From: Pachyseris speciosa
Taxonomy: Eukaryota > Cnidaria > Anthozoa > Scleractinia > Pachyseridae
Length of the DNA stretch: 64,000 bases
Direction: 5' to 3'
Assembly: GCA_016490735.1 (NCBI GenBank)
Contig: JAEMWC010001404.1
Span: 80,001 to 144,000, forward strand
Below are positions 1 to 10,727 of this stretch, in pieces. The notes below the pieces were generated by a model. That model worked only from the letters and a program-made list of their open reading frames with translations, did not search any database and was not told the DNA's origin. The position numbers and the translations under genes are program-made. The first letter of the stretch is position 1, and the number at the start of each line of letters is the position of its first letter.

Positions 1-384
1 GTGTCCAAAAATGTCAAAGTCTGACACCTTTGTCCTGTAGTCAAGGCAATCAATATGACTAATTTCAAGGTGAATTCCTTCAAACTGATTTCATCCAAGG
101 GCCAAAACAAACTTAAGTAATCAAGGACAGTGTCCACAGGCCAAATGTTGTTGTACTTTGGCACAGGCTTGAGCTTGTTGAATACAAGGAAGTGCTTTTC
201 AACTGGTCTATGATCTGGAGTAACACCGACATTCATGTCAATATTGGAGACTGCAGAACGAGCTGTATTCAGAGCCGAGTAACTTAAGCCACTCTTGAAG
301 AGACTGTGCAGAAAAGAAAGTACAGCCCTTACAATGGGATGCAATGGATCATGTGACCATTTACTACAAAATTACAACCACTTG
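1..384 (-). pseudogene. DIRS tyrosine recombinase, N-terminal part, broken
   Basis: One minus-strand frame runs from about 384 to the left edge, interrupted only by TAA at 372-374. It contains FKSGLSYSALNTARSAVS (typical of the DNA-binding half of DIRS recombinases) and ALTTGQRCQTL, whose arginine is the first catalytic Arg of the tyrosine recombinase family. The remaining catalytic His/Arg and Tyr lie beyond the window. The join to the upstream methyltransferase-like frame near 385 needs a one-base shift. In an intact element this enzyme inserts the circular cDNA intermediate. Confidence 0.8.
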
Positions 385-2415
385 TTAATATACACTTTGT
401 ACTGTTTTTGTGTACTGTCCCTTCAGGAATGCATGATGACTTCGACAATGTCTGGCGAGATCTCTGACTTTTGCAAGGATCGCCTGATAATTTACATACC
501 AGTAACTCCAGCCGGTGGAGAAGAGGATGGGGCGGTCCAGAGTTTGGTGAATCAGATTCTGAGCTGATGCCTTCACTATGCATGGTGTGTCTATTAGAAG
601 GCTCAGTACAACCCTAAAATAAGGTTGAGTTGTCCACAGAAGAATTAATAGAATTTCCGATGCCTTGTCGTGCATTATGTTTTGCGCACACCTGGAAACA
701 AGACAAAAAGGAGGAAAAACGTAAAAGAAAAATTGTGACCACTCTATGCTAAAGGCATCTGCAAATCTAGCCATCGGGTGTGGTCTCCAAGAAACATAAT
801 CCTCCACCTGAGCATTAAGTCTACTAGCAAAGAGATCAATATCCGGCTTGCCAAATGAAGAGACTATACTCTCAAATATGAGAGCTGAAAGCATCCATTC
901 AAGGTTCAAGTTCAAATTTCGAGACAACTGATCAGCATCAACATTACTAGAACCTGGAATATGGGCTGCTGATAACCAAATATTTCTGTCAATGGCCCAA
1001 TCCCAAATTTCCTTAGTGAGGGAATTGCATTCTAGTGATCTCAACCTCCCATAGCATTGATGTAGGAAACATCAGTGGTATTGTCAGACATAACCCTCAC
1101 ATGAATGTTGCTCCTGCCATCAAGCAGGGAGCACATAGCAAGTTTAACTGCCAACAACTCTAAATAATTTATGTGTTTCGAAGACTCAGACTTAGACCAA
1201 ATGCCACAAGTGTTATTCCCATGTTCGATATGAGCACCCCAACCTGCTTGAGATGCATCAGTGTAAACAACTAAATCTGAACTGTTGTGAAGGATTCTCC
1301 TAGAAGCTGTCTGAATATTAGCAGACCACTAGTGACCTTCTTCTAAACTACCATGAGACAAGGTCATGAAGGAGTCATAATTCCCCTGGTTCAATTTCAA
1401 ATTTCTTTCTTTATCAACCTCAATGTGGCGATAATGCAAGAGTCCAAACTCCACCCCTGGGAAGCTAGAAACCAAAGTCCCAACAAAAGATGCAACTTCA
1501 CGGATTGTAAACTCCTTATAAAGAACTGAAAATGTTTGAAATAATTGCAAAATTCTGACATCTTTCCTGTTTGTCAAAGTAACTACCATGAGAATAGAGT
1601 TTAAAATGAATCCTAAAAAGTCCAAAGTCTGTGTAGGTATGACTACCGATTTTTCAGGATGGATTTTAAAACCCAGGTTGCCAAAAACCTGCACTGCGTG
1701 TAAAGTAGCTTCCTCACATTCGAAATAACTATCTTCTAGATAAAAGGAATCATCAATATAGCCCAGACAAGTGTGGCCAAACTGACTTCTTAAGTAGCTA
1801 AAAATAGGTTTCAAAATTTTAGTAAAAATTCTAGGACTACTAGTCAACCCCATGGGTAGACTAGTGAAGGCATACAATTGATCTCTCCAAAGAAATTTCA
1901 GATATTTCTGGTGTTCCATTGCAATAGGGATAGAGTAATATGCATCCTTGAGGTCTATAGATGTCATGTAACATCCAGGCCTCGCTAGCCTGATAGCTGT
2001 TTCTAAAGTGTTCATTTTAAAATGGTGGTAGGTAACTGACTCATTCAGTTTCTTGAGGTTAAATATAACCCTGTGAGACCCATCTTTCTTAGGTCGTGTG
2101 AAAATAGGAGATATTACCTGACCATCCTCATGTGAGGATAGCCTTATTATCCCTTTCAGAAGAAATTTTTCTACCTCATTGTCAATGATAGACCGCTCAG
2201 ATTCAGCAAAGGAATAGGAAGGCCTAGAAACACTAGTGCATACTCCAGGTTCCCAGTCAAATTCAATATGACAGCAAGCAATTGCATTCCAAGATAAAGG
2301 GATCTGACGTGATCGTCTTCCACACATGAAGATAATCTCGCAACCCTCCTGCCTTAAAGGGAGTTTGATTTGTTAGAGCACTAACAATAACGTTGTGTCT
2401 TACCTCCAATGGTGA
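385..2415 (-). pseudogene. DIRS reverse transcriptase - RNase H - methyltransferase-like polyprotein, broken
   Basis: The core frame 2327-1329 holds RT motifs: KKDGSHRVIFNLKKLN, MTSIDLKDAYYSIPI, FTSLPMGLTSSPRIF and the catalytic YIDDS. Upstream, a different frame reads KAGGLRDYLHVWKTITSDP, the usual DIRS lead-in, so a one-base shift lies near 2280. TAG at 1329-1331 stops the RT frame, but the same frame continues into RNase H (YTDAS, YLELLA, MSDNT). A one-base loss in a G-run near 1046 then shifts reading to 1044-385, which carries the RNase H end (HIPGSSNVDADQLSR) and the IDLFASRLN...DAF domain called methyltransferase-like in DIRS elements. The enzyme copies element RNA into cDNA. Three lesions make this a pseudogene. 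Confidence 0.88.
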
Positions 2416-2417
2416 TC

Positions 2418-3410
2418 CTATTGGGTCTTGGTTGACAAAGACTTGAGATTCTGGTGGGCCCGAGCTTGGCCCCGGCCTTGGACTAAAAAAGAATTTGTAG
2501 AGGATCTCCCCCTGCCAGCACTCTGACTGAAACGGCCGCGACCACGCACGCCTCTAGCAGCTGGGACTTTGTAAGGTTCCATGCGCTTGTTAGGTGTGAC
2601 TTTACTGCTGAGCTTTTCTGACTTTGTTAACTCCTCCACTTCCTTGTTCAGGTCATCCCCAAACAAGAAGGATGACACAGGAGTGGACGGGTTGCATAAT
2701 GAAGCATATTGCTTGTTGAGATCAGGACGAATGAGATCCCTGCGTTTCAGATTAAGCTCTCTATTTGCTGACAACAGTAGGACTGCTGTGTGGGTCAAGA
2801 CATTTCTCTGATCCCCACTGGAGCTATTACATAACTGGAGTATAGCAAATAACCCGGACAATACCAGAGACTGCACCTTCTGAAATGCTGAATCACTATT
2901 TCTAGTCTCTTGACGTAATTGCTGCCAAATCTGCTTGTTTATCTTTGGAGCAACCAAGTTGGTGCAATTTTCAGGTCTCAGGTACTTTTTTTGCACCTCA
3001 GTTAACTCATCTTTAGAAAGTTTCTCTGTAAGCAAACTCTTTACTATGTCCGCCAGGTTTGCATCAATGGCAGGAGATGTTTTCTTTGAAACACTAAATT
3101 CCTCTGCCAGCACCTTGAAAGAGCCACTACTTGACCCGTCAGCATGGTCTGAAGTTTAAGGCTGAATAAATGCGTCGATTTTGGTTACAACAGCAGCATC
3201 TGGACTCGTCACAGAACTTGCTTCACCACCCTTAGGGTCGGTCTCAACATACTCAAAATCTGCATAAACTTGCTCAATGGATTCTTGCACTTGAGCTAAG
3301 ATATCTTTCTTGGTGCCATCCAAAAGGTCGGCAAACATAGCCTTAAACTCCGACAGCGAAGGCCCTCCTAAATTCCCAACGTTTTCAGGCTCTTGAGCCT
3401 GGGAAGCCAT
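2418..3410 (-). pseudogene. DIRS gag-like protein with one in-frame stop
   Basis: A single minus-strand frame starts at ATG 3408-3410 and ends at 2418, broken only by TAA at 3156-3158 between AFIQP and TSDHADGSS. The first 84 residues are acidic; the rest has a helical middle and a C-terminal RG/GRG-rich tail (RGVRGRGRFSQSAGRGRSS) suited to RNA binding, as in DIRS gags. The protein is expected to package element RNA. Because frame and composition continue across the stop, it is either a recent nonsense mutation or, less likely, a readthrough site. Confidence 0.75.
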
Positions 3411-3820
3411 CGTCTAAAAAGATGAAAAAATTAGCAAGAGACGTCGCTTACAGTACAAAATGGCGGACTCGTCAGCCACGTCGTTTCAATGAACGTCTAC
3501 ATACGCTAGTCACAAACTCGTTGAGACTGAACGTACAAACAACCGGCTCGTAAAATAAACGAGAACTGTGTCGCATCAGTGGGTATAAACGCGTTACACC
3601 ACGAGTAAATTGACTCAGAACACGTCCTTGAGTCTATTCGGCCGAAGTCGGCCGAGCAAAACACTGTGACGCGTCACAGGACACGAAGAATATTCAGGTC
3701 GTAAAAATCCTGGATACAGTGGAACGCATCCACTGTAAAAAGAAAACTCAAATTAACAAAAAACGTTTAACTTACCGCAACAAGAAGCGGCCAAAAGACC
3801 GATAACTGAAGAGCTATCAT
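3411..3820. other. DIRS leader / gene-free stretch
   Basis: No ORF, RNA gene or clear repeat is seen. It lies directly upstream of the gag start on the minus strand and probably holds the leader and part of the 5' terminal region of the DIRS element (inference). Confidence 0.4.
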
Positions 3821-4128
3821 GCACACAACCGTACCCACGGCGAACGATCTGTGCACTGACCTGTGGCGGTGCGTGCGCATCTCATGGTAACACGCATGTA
3901 CGTAATGATTTGGTAGAATCCAACATTTCGCTAGCCTCCTTCGCAGACGTCTTTGGGCTCGTCACGCGTTCCCTGCACACAACCGTACCCACGGCGAACG
4001 ATCTGTGCACTGACCTCTGGCGGTGCGTGCGCATCTCATGGTAACCCGCATGTACGTAATGATTTGGTAGAATCCAACATTTCGCTAGCCTCCTTCGCAG
4101 ACGTCTTTGGGCTCGTCACGCGTTCCCT
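3821..4128. repeat. 154-bp tandem duplication
   Basis: The block starting GCACACAACCGTACCC at 3821 recurs at 3975 with only a few mismatches (for example CTGTGGCGG versus CTCTGGCGG), a period of 154 bp. A third start (GCACAC at 4129) runs straight into the foldback arm that follows. The second half of each unit equals the outer end of the foldback arm, so the duplication probably arose from that element's terminus. Confidence 0.85.
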
Positions 4129-4408
4129 GCACACGAACGTCTGCTGAACTGAACTACCACTTCCGTTCGCGGCGGTTAGCCAATCATAGTTCGTTTTCCA
4201 ATTTATGGAAAATAGGACTTCGACCCCTGGATTATTTTCAGACGATGCACGTGAATCAGGTGTCGATTGCCATTCTTACGCAGCTCGTTACTGGTTTCTT
4301 CAAAACAAAGGCTAACCGCCGACGAACGGAAGTGGCAGTTCAGTTCAGTAGACGTTCGTGGGCAAGGAACGTGTGACGAGCCCAAAGACGTCAGCGAAGG
4401 AGGCTAAC
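4085..4408. mobile_element. Foldback (MITE-like) element with about 97-bp inverted arms
   Basis: The left arm 4085-4181 (CTAGCCTCCTTCGCAGACGT ... GGCGGTTAGCC) is the reverse complement of the right arm 4310-4408 with scattered mismatches; about 128 bp of unrelated sequence separates them. It has no coding capacity. Extra copies of the outer part of the arm form the tandem duplication to the left. The transposon superfamily cannot be assigned because no target duplication was recognised. Confidence 0.8.
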
Positions 4409-4868
4409 ATTTCGCTCTAGGAACAAATGTTTGATCATTTAGCCAACCCAACCAAGAAAGTCCACAGTCAGTAAAACGCAAACCAAATGAAGAACATAAC
4501 GTGAAAATTTCAGCGATAACACGCAAAAAGTGTCCTGTGTATTCGCTTTGTCTTGTGTTTGGTCAAACATTGTTTGTTTTCCTGCTAACAGAGGTTTCAC
4601 GCCCAGGGAAATTTGTTTATCGGCTAGTCACCCAACGTTATGTTTGTCAAACACAATGTTCAGGAAAATGTTTGATCGTTTAGCCGGGGCTTTAGTATTA
4701 CTTGTGTTTTGCGATTACCTATCCAAACCATCTGTTTGTTTTCCTTTTTCTCTTTCTCCGATATTTAAGCTTATGTCAAAATTGCTTAGCAATTTTTATT
4801 AACTTGCTACGAAATGCGTCACTTGTCCATTTTCCTACCTTCTCCAAAGAAACCTACAAACCTACGCA
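4409..4868. other. Gene-free stretch with one copy of a local repeat
   Basis: No convincing coding exon. The end (about 4770-4860, TATGTCAAAATTGCTTAGCA) matches the repeat family found again at about 5933 and 6172, so the LINE fragment to the right appears to have landed within that family. Confidence 0.4.
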
Positions 4869-5186
4869 TCGTTCATAAAGGTTTATTTAGGTTCATAAAG
4901 GTTTATTTAAAAAATAAAGTGAATAGTGATATTACAATTTAGACTGACCTGCAGGTAGCTTAGCTAATCGTGGCAGGCCAGTCTATTGAAACAGAGGCAA
5001 TTATATTACAGTACAGGATTAAAAAAGAGAAGGAAAAAAAAAAGATAAGTGTATTTGTGCGAGATTGAACAAACAAACAAAAACAAAAAACAACAACAAC
5101 AACAAAATTAAAAAAAAAGAGAGAGAAAAGAGAGAGGGAGAGCTTGAGATATTAAGATAATAAAAGTACTTTTACTTGTGTCTTCT

Positions 5187-5845
5187 CTAATGATTCTTTA
5201 GATCAAATATTATTTTATCGATTTCAATGTAGCTATCTTCAGTTTTCAAAATGTCAAATAGTATTCTTTTCATTTCTTTCTTAAAACTATTTTTTGGCAA
5301 CTTTTTTATTTTTGCAGGTATCCCATTCCACACTTTTGCTCCAACACGTGAAAAAGAGTATTTTTGTCGGTCGATTCTAGAATTTTTAATATAAAAGTTC
5401 TGAGAGGTTGACGAGTGGGTAGCATATTTGTGTATGCTAGAAGTTCTACAGAAAAGATTTAGAAAATTTGGCGGTGCTTGTTTTGCATTTATATCATACA
5501 TTAAGTTTGAGACCGCTTGGACATAAAGAAAACTTAAAGGTAAAACGCTAGTTTTGACAAATAAAGGGATAGCGTGCTCATTTCTGTCTGCAAAGTGAAT
5601 TAAGCGTAGTGCGCGCTTCTGTAGAATAGTGAGTTTATTTAGATGTGTTTTAGAGGCGTGGCCCCATGTAATAAGTCCATAGGAGAGATAAGGTGTTATA
5701 AGAGCATTATAGATGTTTATAAGAATACAAAATGGTATATAATGTCTTAGTTTACTTAACATTCCAACAGTTTTGCTTATTTTGGTTATAACAGAATCGA
5801 TATGGTTCTTCCAGGAAAGGTTTTCATCGATAAGAACGCCTAGTC
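5187..5845 (-). pseudogene. 5'-truncated LINE (CR1/L2/Jockey-type), reverse transcriptase C-terminus
   Basis: The minus-strand frame from about 5845 reads LGVLIDENLSWKNHIDSV, then LITPYLSYGLITWG and LQKRALRLI, the conserved thumb and post-RT region of CR1/L2/Jockey-like elements. An open frame of 191 codons from 5762 ends in a stop at 5187. The RT core and endonuclease are missing, as expected for 5' truncation during target-primed reverse transcription. The downstream stretch to about 4870 is AT-rich with purine runs and would be the 3' UTR. The open C-terminal frame suggests a fairly young insertion. Confidence 0.8.
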
Positions 5846-5865
5846 AGTGAATTTGTTTCTTGTAA

Positions 5866-6340
5866 TGTTTTGTTATTCTGTGGTTTGTGAATCGCGGTCA
5901 ATTCCTGTTGACTGCTCTAAGGCGAACGGTTTATGTCAAAATTTAACATTGCTTTGCAATTAATATTTTTGGAACTTACTGCGAGATATATTTTGCTACT
6001 TGTCTAAATTCTTCACCTTCGCCAAGTTTTTTTGTTCAAAGAAACGTTCGCATCTTACTTTGTTTCCTTGCAATGTTTTGCTGTTTTGTGGTTTTCGAAC
6101 TACGGTCAATTCCTGTTGACTGCTCTAAACTATCAGCTAGGTTGGTACTCCTCTTTCTTTTCCACGGACATTTATGTCAAAATTGCTTAGTAATTTTTCT
6201 AGCTTATACTGCAAGCTTACTTGTCTACTTTCTTCACCCTTTCGAAGAATCTTCGAACAAACATAGGGCTGGCATCGTGTTGTTTTGGAATGTTTTAATG
6301 TTTAACCGCGGTCAATTCCTGTTGACTGCCCTAAACTCAA
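5866..6340. repeat. Degenerate tandem repeat, unit about 210 bp
   Basis: GCGGTCAATTCCTGTTGACT recurs near 5892, 6100 and 6308 (the middle copy has ACGGTC), each preceded by a TGTGGTTT-like block and followed by TATGTCAAAATT at about 5933 and 6172 with a CTTCACC-type block further on. A related half-unit lies at about 4770-4860 beyond the LINE. Divergence is high, so the array is old. Confidence 0.65.
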
Positions 6341-6510
6341 ACTATTGGCGCAAGGAAAGCCATGCGAAGTTGCTTAATACCAGTAAATAAAATAATAACC
6401 ATGGAGCTCTGCTTTTAGACTTGATTAAATCTATATATTATTGATTATTGTTTATTCACTGGCTTACAATCTCTCGATTCATTGTCTTCGAGGATGTTGG
6501 AATTTTCCTA

Positions 6511-6654
6511 CACACATGTAAAGTGGGGGGTATGATCCACTTTCATATATCATTAGTTTTCCAAAGCATTTAGGCAACTCACAAGCCTCGTAGCCTAAAT
6601 GGCTTGGACAACTATATTCCAGTGGATAAGAACGCCCCACTTTACGTGTGTGTG
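6511..6654. repeat. Short foldback hairpin next to the Polinton edge
   Basis: CACACATGTAAAGTGGGG (from 6511) pairs with CCCCACTTTACGTGTGTGTG (6635-6654), separated by about 105 bp. It sits 55 bp left of the first Polinton reading frame, so it is either an independent MITE or part of the decayed Polinton terminus; no matching sequence was seen at the other end near 18.3 kb. Confidence 0.55.
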
Positions 6655-6709
6655 TTAATAAAACTTGTTTTCACGCGACTTACAATGAAATAACCTTAAA
6701 ACTATAAAA

Positions 6710-7585
6710 TTGGATCAGCACGCACCCCCTATTGAAGAAAAACATGCACCTTATATACAAAGGATGGCAGCAGCACGCGCTAGGGAAGAGATGCTCAACG
6801 AGTACTACGGCGAAGCCGCCCCAGCGGGGGGAAACATCGGCCCGCCCGCCCAAGCCCCCGTGTATGATGAGTTTAGAGTTTCACAAACCAATTTTAATGA
6901 TTGGTTGAATGTTTACGGGATAAGCGTTGATCCTGAAAACCAATATAGGCATAGTATTATTCACTTCACAGAAAACTTAATGCGCGGAAAAGCTTTTGAT
7001 GTTGTTAAAGTCGAAATTGATAAACTTGGAGGCATTTAGCCACAGTTTGGAAAGGAGGTTTATTTTAAAAGAGAAAGGCGAAATAAATTTAGGGAAATTG
7101 AAGAAGAAACACAAAGACATTACTTTCAAGATGAACCGGTTGTATTTACAAAAGCAAACCTTAATGAACAATTTGATTTAAGATTTGACGAATTTATCGA
7201 CCATATAAACTGGGAAATAGACAATTGGTCACAGCGAGGATCAGGATGGGCTATCAAAAGAATTTCAATTGCTTATGTAAATGTTGCAAGATATCAACCT
7301 TTATAAGGCGGCGCTTACATTCCGACACCCAAAAAATTAGCAAACAAAAAAGCAATAGTGAACGTTAGAAACAGAGACGATGAATGCCTGAAATGGGCCT
7401 TAAGGGTCGCTTATTTCCAACAGAAAAACATACAGAAAAACCCAGCAAATATCCAACAAACGACGGCATAAACCGGGATGGCGTTGACTTTCCCACACCT
7501 TTAAAACAACTTTGCAAACTTGAAAAACAAAACCCCAACCTTGCATTGAATGTGTTTGGCTGGGAAAACGACAATGTTACTTCTC
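6710..7585 (+). pseudogene. Polinton DNA polymerase, N-terminal region, broken
   Basis: The frame from 6710 (no ATG; a TTG stands where the start is expected) passes TAG 7037-7039 and TAA near 7303, then shifts by one base near 7405 into the frame holding GINRDGVDFPTPLKQL and LALNVFGWENDNVTS. The KKLANKKAIVNVRNRDDECLKWAL stretch, cited here only by its ends, is typical of the N-terminus of cnidarian Polinton polymerase ORFs. Coding similarity stops exactly at 7585, where the satellite begins, and resumes at 13790 repeating the codons for NVTS. An N-terminal accessory role upstream of the exonuclease domain is assumed for this family. Confidence 0.8.
7571..7585. other. Left copy of 15-bp target-site duplication
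   Basis: ACAATGTTACTTCTC is the last polymerase sequence before the tRNA-like array and recurs exactly at 13790-13804 on the far side. Confidence 0.9.
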
Positions 7586-7658
7586 AAATGAAGAATGATC
7601 CTCGCAGTTCTGAACGCAATTTATGCAATTGCAAAAAGAATCCTGAAAAAAAAATTCT

Positions 7659-7706
7659 GGACCTCAACGGGCGTCGAACTCGTGACCTCGCGATTACCGG
7701 TGCGAG

Positions 7707-7732
<26 letters not shown>
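7659..7732 (-). tRNA. tRNA-like core, copy 1 (Thr-GGT-like)
   Basis: Edge copy and one of the more divergent: the B box is altered (GAGTTCGACGCC) and the anticodon arm begins CCTCGC. Across the family the anticodon loop reads CCGGTAA (GGT at positions 34-36, C at 33 instead of U) and the stem needs a bulged C, so these are tRNA-like units and probably not working tRNA genes. Confidence 0.35.
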
Positions 7733-7747
<15 letters not shown>

Positions 7748-7909
7748 AGGTCAATTGTGGGTTCATATGTTCCCGTAAAAGAAATGAGTGTGAATGATAT
7801 ATGAAATGAATCATATATGAACTGCGGAAATGAAATCAAATGAGGAATGATCCTCGCAGTTGTGAACGCAATTTATGCAATTGCGAAAAGAAGCCTGAAA
7901 AAAAATTCA

Positions 7910-7983
7910 GGATCTCAACGGGGTTCGAACCCGTGACCTCGCGATTACCGGTGCGATGCTCTAACCAACTGACCTATGAAGCT
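7910..7983 (-). tRNA. tRNA-like core, copy 2
   Basis: B box is consensus (GGTTCGAACCC), but the A box reads TAGGTCAG and the first acceptor bases differ (AGCTTCA). Confidence 0.4.
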
Positions 7984-8161
7984 ACTGACTTTGGGAGCAG
8001 GTCAATAGTGGGTTCATATGATCCCGTGAAAGAAACGAGTGTAAATGATATATGAAATGAATCATATATAAACTGCGGAAATGAAATCAAATGAAGAATA
8101 ATCCTCGCAGTTGTGAACGCAATTTATGCAATTGCGAAAAGAAGCCTGAAAAAAAAATTCA

Positions 8162-8209
8162 GGACCTCAACGGGGTTCGAACCCGTGACCTCGCGATTAC
8201 CGGTGCGAT

Positions 8210-8235
<26 letters not shown>
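8162..8235 (-). tRNA. tRNA-like core, copy 3 (consensus form)
   Basis: Matches the family consensus throughout: 7-bp acceptor stem GGCTTCA/TGAGGTC with two G-U pairs, D stem GCTC/GAGC and T stem ACGGG/CCCGT. Followed by the CCTGAA/TTCAGG hairpin with a T-run loop. Confidence 0.45.
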
Positions 8236-8250
<15 letters not shown>

Positions 8251-8418
8251 AGGTCAATTGTGGGTTCATATGTTCCCGTGAAAGAAATGAGTGTGAATGA
8301 TATATGAAATGAATCATATATGAACTACGGAAATGAAATCAAATGAAGAATGATCCTCGCAGTTGTGAAGGCAATTTATGCACTTCCGAAGACAAGCCTG
8401 AAAAAAAAGAAGAATTCA

Positions 8419-8466
8419 GGACCTCAACGGGGTTCGAACCCGTGACCTCGCGATTACCGGTGCGAT

Positions 8467-8492
<26 letters not shown>
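8419..8492 (-). tRNA. tRNA-like core, copy 4 (consensus form)
   Basis: Core is consensus; the hairpin loop is longer and interrupted (TTCTTC before the T-run on the minus strand). Confidence 0.45.
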
Positions 8493-8501
<9 letters not shown>

Positions 8502-8669
8502 CAGAGAAGGTCAATTGTGGGTTCATATGTTCCCGTGAAACAAATGAGTGTGAATGATATATGAAATGAATCATATATGACCTGCGGAAATGAAATCAAA
8601 TGAAGAATGATCCTCGCAGTTGTAAACGCAATAGATGCAATTGCGAAAAGAAACCTGAAAAAAAATTCA

Positions 8670-8742
8670 GGATCTCAACGGGGTTCAAACCCGTACCTCG
8701 CGATTACCGGTGCGATGCTCTAACCAACTGAGCTATGAAGCC
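8670..8742 (-). tRNA. tRNA-like core, copy 5 (variant A)
   Basis: One base is missing between the anticodon arm and the T stem, and the B box reads GGTTTGAACCC. The missing base defines variant A, shared with copies 9 and 11. Confidence 0.35.
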
Positions 8743-8921
8743 ACTAACGTTAAGAGCAGGTCAATTGTGGGTTCATATGTTCCCGTGAAAGAAATGAGTG
8801 TGAATGATATATGAAATGAATCATATATGAACTGCGGAAATGAAACCAAATGAAGAATGATCCTCGCAGTTGTGAACGCAATTTATGCAATTGCGAAAAG
8901 AAGCCTGAAAAAAAAAATTAA

Positions 8922-8995
8922 GGACGTGAAAGGAGTTCGAACCCGTGACCTCGCGATTACCGGTGCGATGCTCTTACCAACTGACCTATGAAGCC
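8922..8995 (-). tRNA. tRNA-like core, copy 6 (variant B)
   Basis: T stem is altered (GGGTTCGAACTCC) and the D arm has TTGGTAAG and TAGGTC. The altered T stem defines variant B, shared with copies 10 and 12. Confidence 0.35.
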
Positions 8996-9171
8996 ACTGA
9001 CGTTCGGAGCAGGTCGATTGTGGGTTCATATGTTCCCGTGAAAGAAATGAGTGTGAATGATATATGAAATGAATCATATATGAACTGCGGAAATAAAATC
9101 AAATGAAGATTATCCTCCCAGATGTGAACGCAATTGATGCAATTGCGAAAAGAAACCTGAAAAAAATTCAA

Positions 9172-9204
9172 GTCCTCAACCTCGCGATTACCGGTGCATG
9201 CGAT

Positions 9205-9230
<26 letters not shown>
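9172..9230 (-). tRNA. tRNA-like core, copy 7 (variant S, T arm deleted)
   Basis: The B box and T arm are deleted and a small insertion (CATG) lies in the anticodon arm. It cannot form a complete tRNA fold or an internal Pol III promoter. Confidence 0.25.
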
Positions 9231-9245
<15 letters not shown>

Positions 9246-9413
9246 AGGTCAATTCTGGATTCATATGTTCCTGTGAAAGAAATGAGTGTGAATGATATAT
9301 GAAATGAATCATCTATCAACTGCGCAAAATGAAATCAATTGAAGAATGATCCTCGCAGTTGTGAACGCAATTTATGCAATTGGGAAAAGAAGCCTGAAAA
9401 AAAAAGAAATTCA

Positions 9414-9487
9414 GGACCTCAACGGGGTTCGAACCCATGACCTCGCGATTACCGGTGCGATGCTCTAACCAACTGAGCTATAAAGCG
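9414..9487 (-). tRNA. tRNA-like core, copy 8 (variant D)
   Basis: Carries ATGGG in place of ACGGG at the 5' side of the T stem and CGCTTTA at the acceptor. Partner of copy 14. Confidence 0.35.
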
Positions 9488-9666
9488 ACTGACGTTGGGA
9501 GCAGGTCAATTGTGGGTTCATATGTTCCCATGAAAGAAATGAGTGTGATTGATATATGAAATGAATCATATATGAACTGCGGAAATGAAATCGAATGAAG
9601 AATGATCCTCGCAGTTGTGAACGCAATTGATGCAATTGCGAAAAGAAACCTGAAAAAAAAAATTCA

Positions 9667-9713
9667 GGACCTCAACAGGGTTCGAACCCGTACCTCGCGA
9701 TTACCGGTGCGAT

Positions 9714-9739
<26 letters not shown>
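9667..9739 (-). tRNA. tRNA-like core, copy 9 (variant A)
   Basis: Shares the one-base deletion of copies 5 and 11, plus AACCCTGTT at the end of the T stem, shared with copy 11. Confidence 0.35.
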
Positions 9740-9748
<9 letters not shown>

Positions 9749-9917
9749 AAGAGCAGGTCAATTGTGGGTTCATCTGTTCCCGTGAAAGAAATGAGTGTGA
9801 ATGATATATGAAATGAATCATATATGAACTGCTGAAATGAAATCAAATGAAGAATGATCCTCGCAGTTGTGAACGCAATTTATGAAATTGCGAAAAGAAG
9901 CCTGAAAAAAAAATTAA

Positions 9918-9991
9918 GGACCTGAACGGAGTTCGAACCCGTGACCTCGCGATTACCGGTGCGATGCTCTAACCAACTGAGCTATGAAGCG
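9918..9991 (-). tRNA. tRNA-like core, copy 10 (variant B)
   Basis: Same altered T stem as copies 6 and 12; acceptor begins CGCTTCA. Confidence 0.35.
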
Positions 9992-10171
9992 ACTGACGTT
10001 GGGAGCAGGTCAATTGTGGGTTCATATGTTCCCGTGAAAGAAATGAGTGTGATTGATATATGAAATGAATCATATATGAACTGCGGAAATGAAATCGAAT
10101 GAAGAATGATCCTCGCAGTTGTGAACGCAATTGATGCAATTGCGAAAAGAAACCTGAAAAAAAAAAATTCA

Positions 10172-10218
10172 GGACCTCAACAGGGTTCGAACCCGTACCT
10201 CGCGATTACCGGTGCGAT

Positions 10219-10244
<26 letters not shown>
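10172..10244 (-). tRNA. tRNA-like core, copy 11 (variant A)
   Basis: Nearly identical to copy 9 two units away, indicating a recent two-unit duplication. Confidence 0.35.
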
Positions 10245-10253
<9 letters not shown>

Positions 10254-10422
10254 AAGAGCAGGTCAATTGTGGGTTCATATGTTCCCGTGAAAGAAATGAG
10301 TGTGAATGATATATGAAATGAATCATATATGAACTGCTGAAATGAAATCAAATGAAGAATGATCCTCGCAGTTGTGAACGCAATTTATGAAATTGCGAAA
10401 AGAAGCCTGAAAAAAAAATTAA

Positions 10423-10470
10423 GGACCTGAACGGAGTTCGAACCCGTGACCTCGCGATTACCGGTGCGAT

Positions 10471-10496
<26 letters not shown>
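10423..10496 (-). tRNA. tRNA-like core, copy 12 (variant B)
   Basis: Nearly identical to copy 10, with the consensus acceptor start GGCTTCA. Confidence 0.35.
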
Positions 10497-10510
<14 letters not shown>

Positions 10511-10672
10511 AAGGTGAATTGTGGGTTCATATGTTCCCGTGAAAGAAATGAGTGTGAATGATATATGAAATGAATCATATATGAACTGCGGAAATGAAAT
10601 CAAATGAAGATTATCCTCGCAGTTGTGAACGCAATTGATGCAATTGCGAAAAGAAACCTGAAAAAAATTCAA

Positions 10673-10727
10673 GACCTCAACCTCGCGATTACCGGTGCGA
10701 TGCTCTAACCAACTGAGCTATCAAGCC
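10673..10727 (-). tRNA. tRNA-like core, copy 13 (variant S, T arm deleted)
   Basis: Has the same T-arm deletion as copy 7, about 1.5 kb (six units) away; the shared breakpoint marks a common origin. Confidence 0.25.

Larger units (their letters stand above)
1..3410 (-). mobile_element. DIRS-like tyrosine-recombinase retrotransposon, decayed, cut by the window edge
   Basis: Read on the minus strand, the order is gag (3410 to 2418), reverse transcriptase, RNase H and a methyltransferase-like domain (about 2415 to 385), then a tyrosine recombinase (384 to beyond position 1). This order is specific to DIRS1-like elements, which integrate with a tyrosine recombinase instead of a DDE integrase. 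Each module carries at least one stop or frameshift, so the copy is dead as assembled, but motifs are well preserved and decay is light. No terminal repeats were found; the 3' end lies outside the window, and the leader upstream of gag (3411 to about 3800) shows no recognisable repeat. Confidence 0.9.

Noticed and set aside
2349..2403. Possible 55-nt spliceosomal intron in the DIRS element (GGAG|GTAAGA ... CTCTAAC ... GGCAG)
   Set aside because: The unspliced sequence already encodes the expected DIRS lead-in (FKAGGLRDYLHVWKT), so removing it would delete conserved coding.
7840..8564. Series of 60-80 codon ORFs repeated along 7.8-13.8 kb
   Set aside because: They are translations of the tRNA-like satellite in one frame; their ends shift with each indel.
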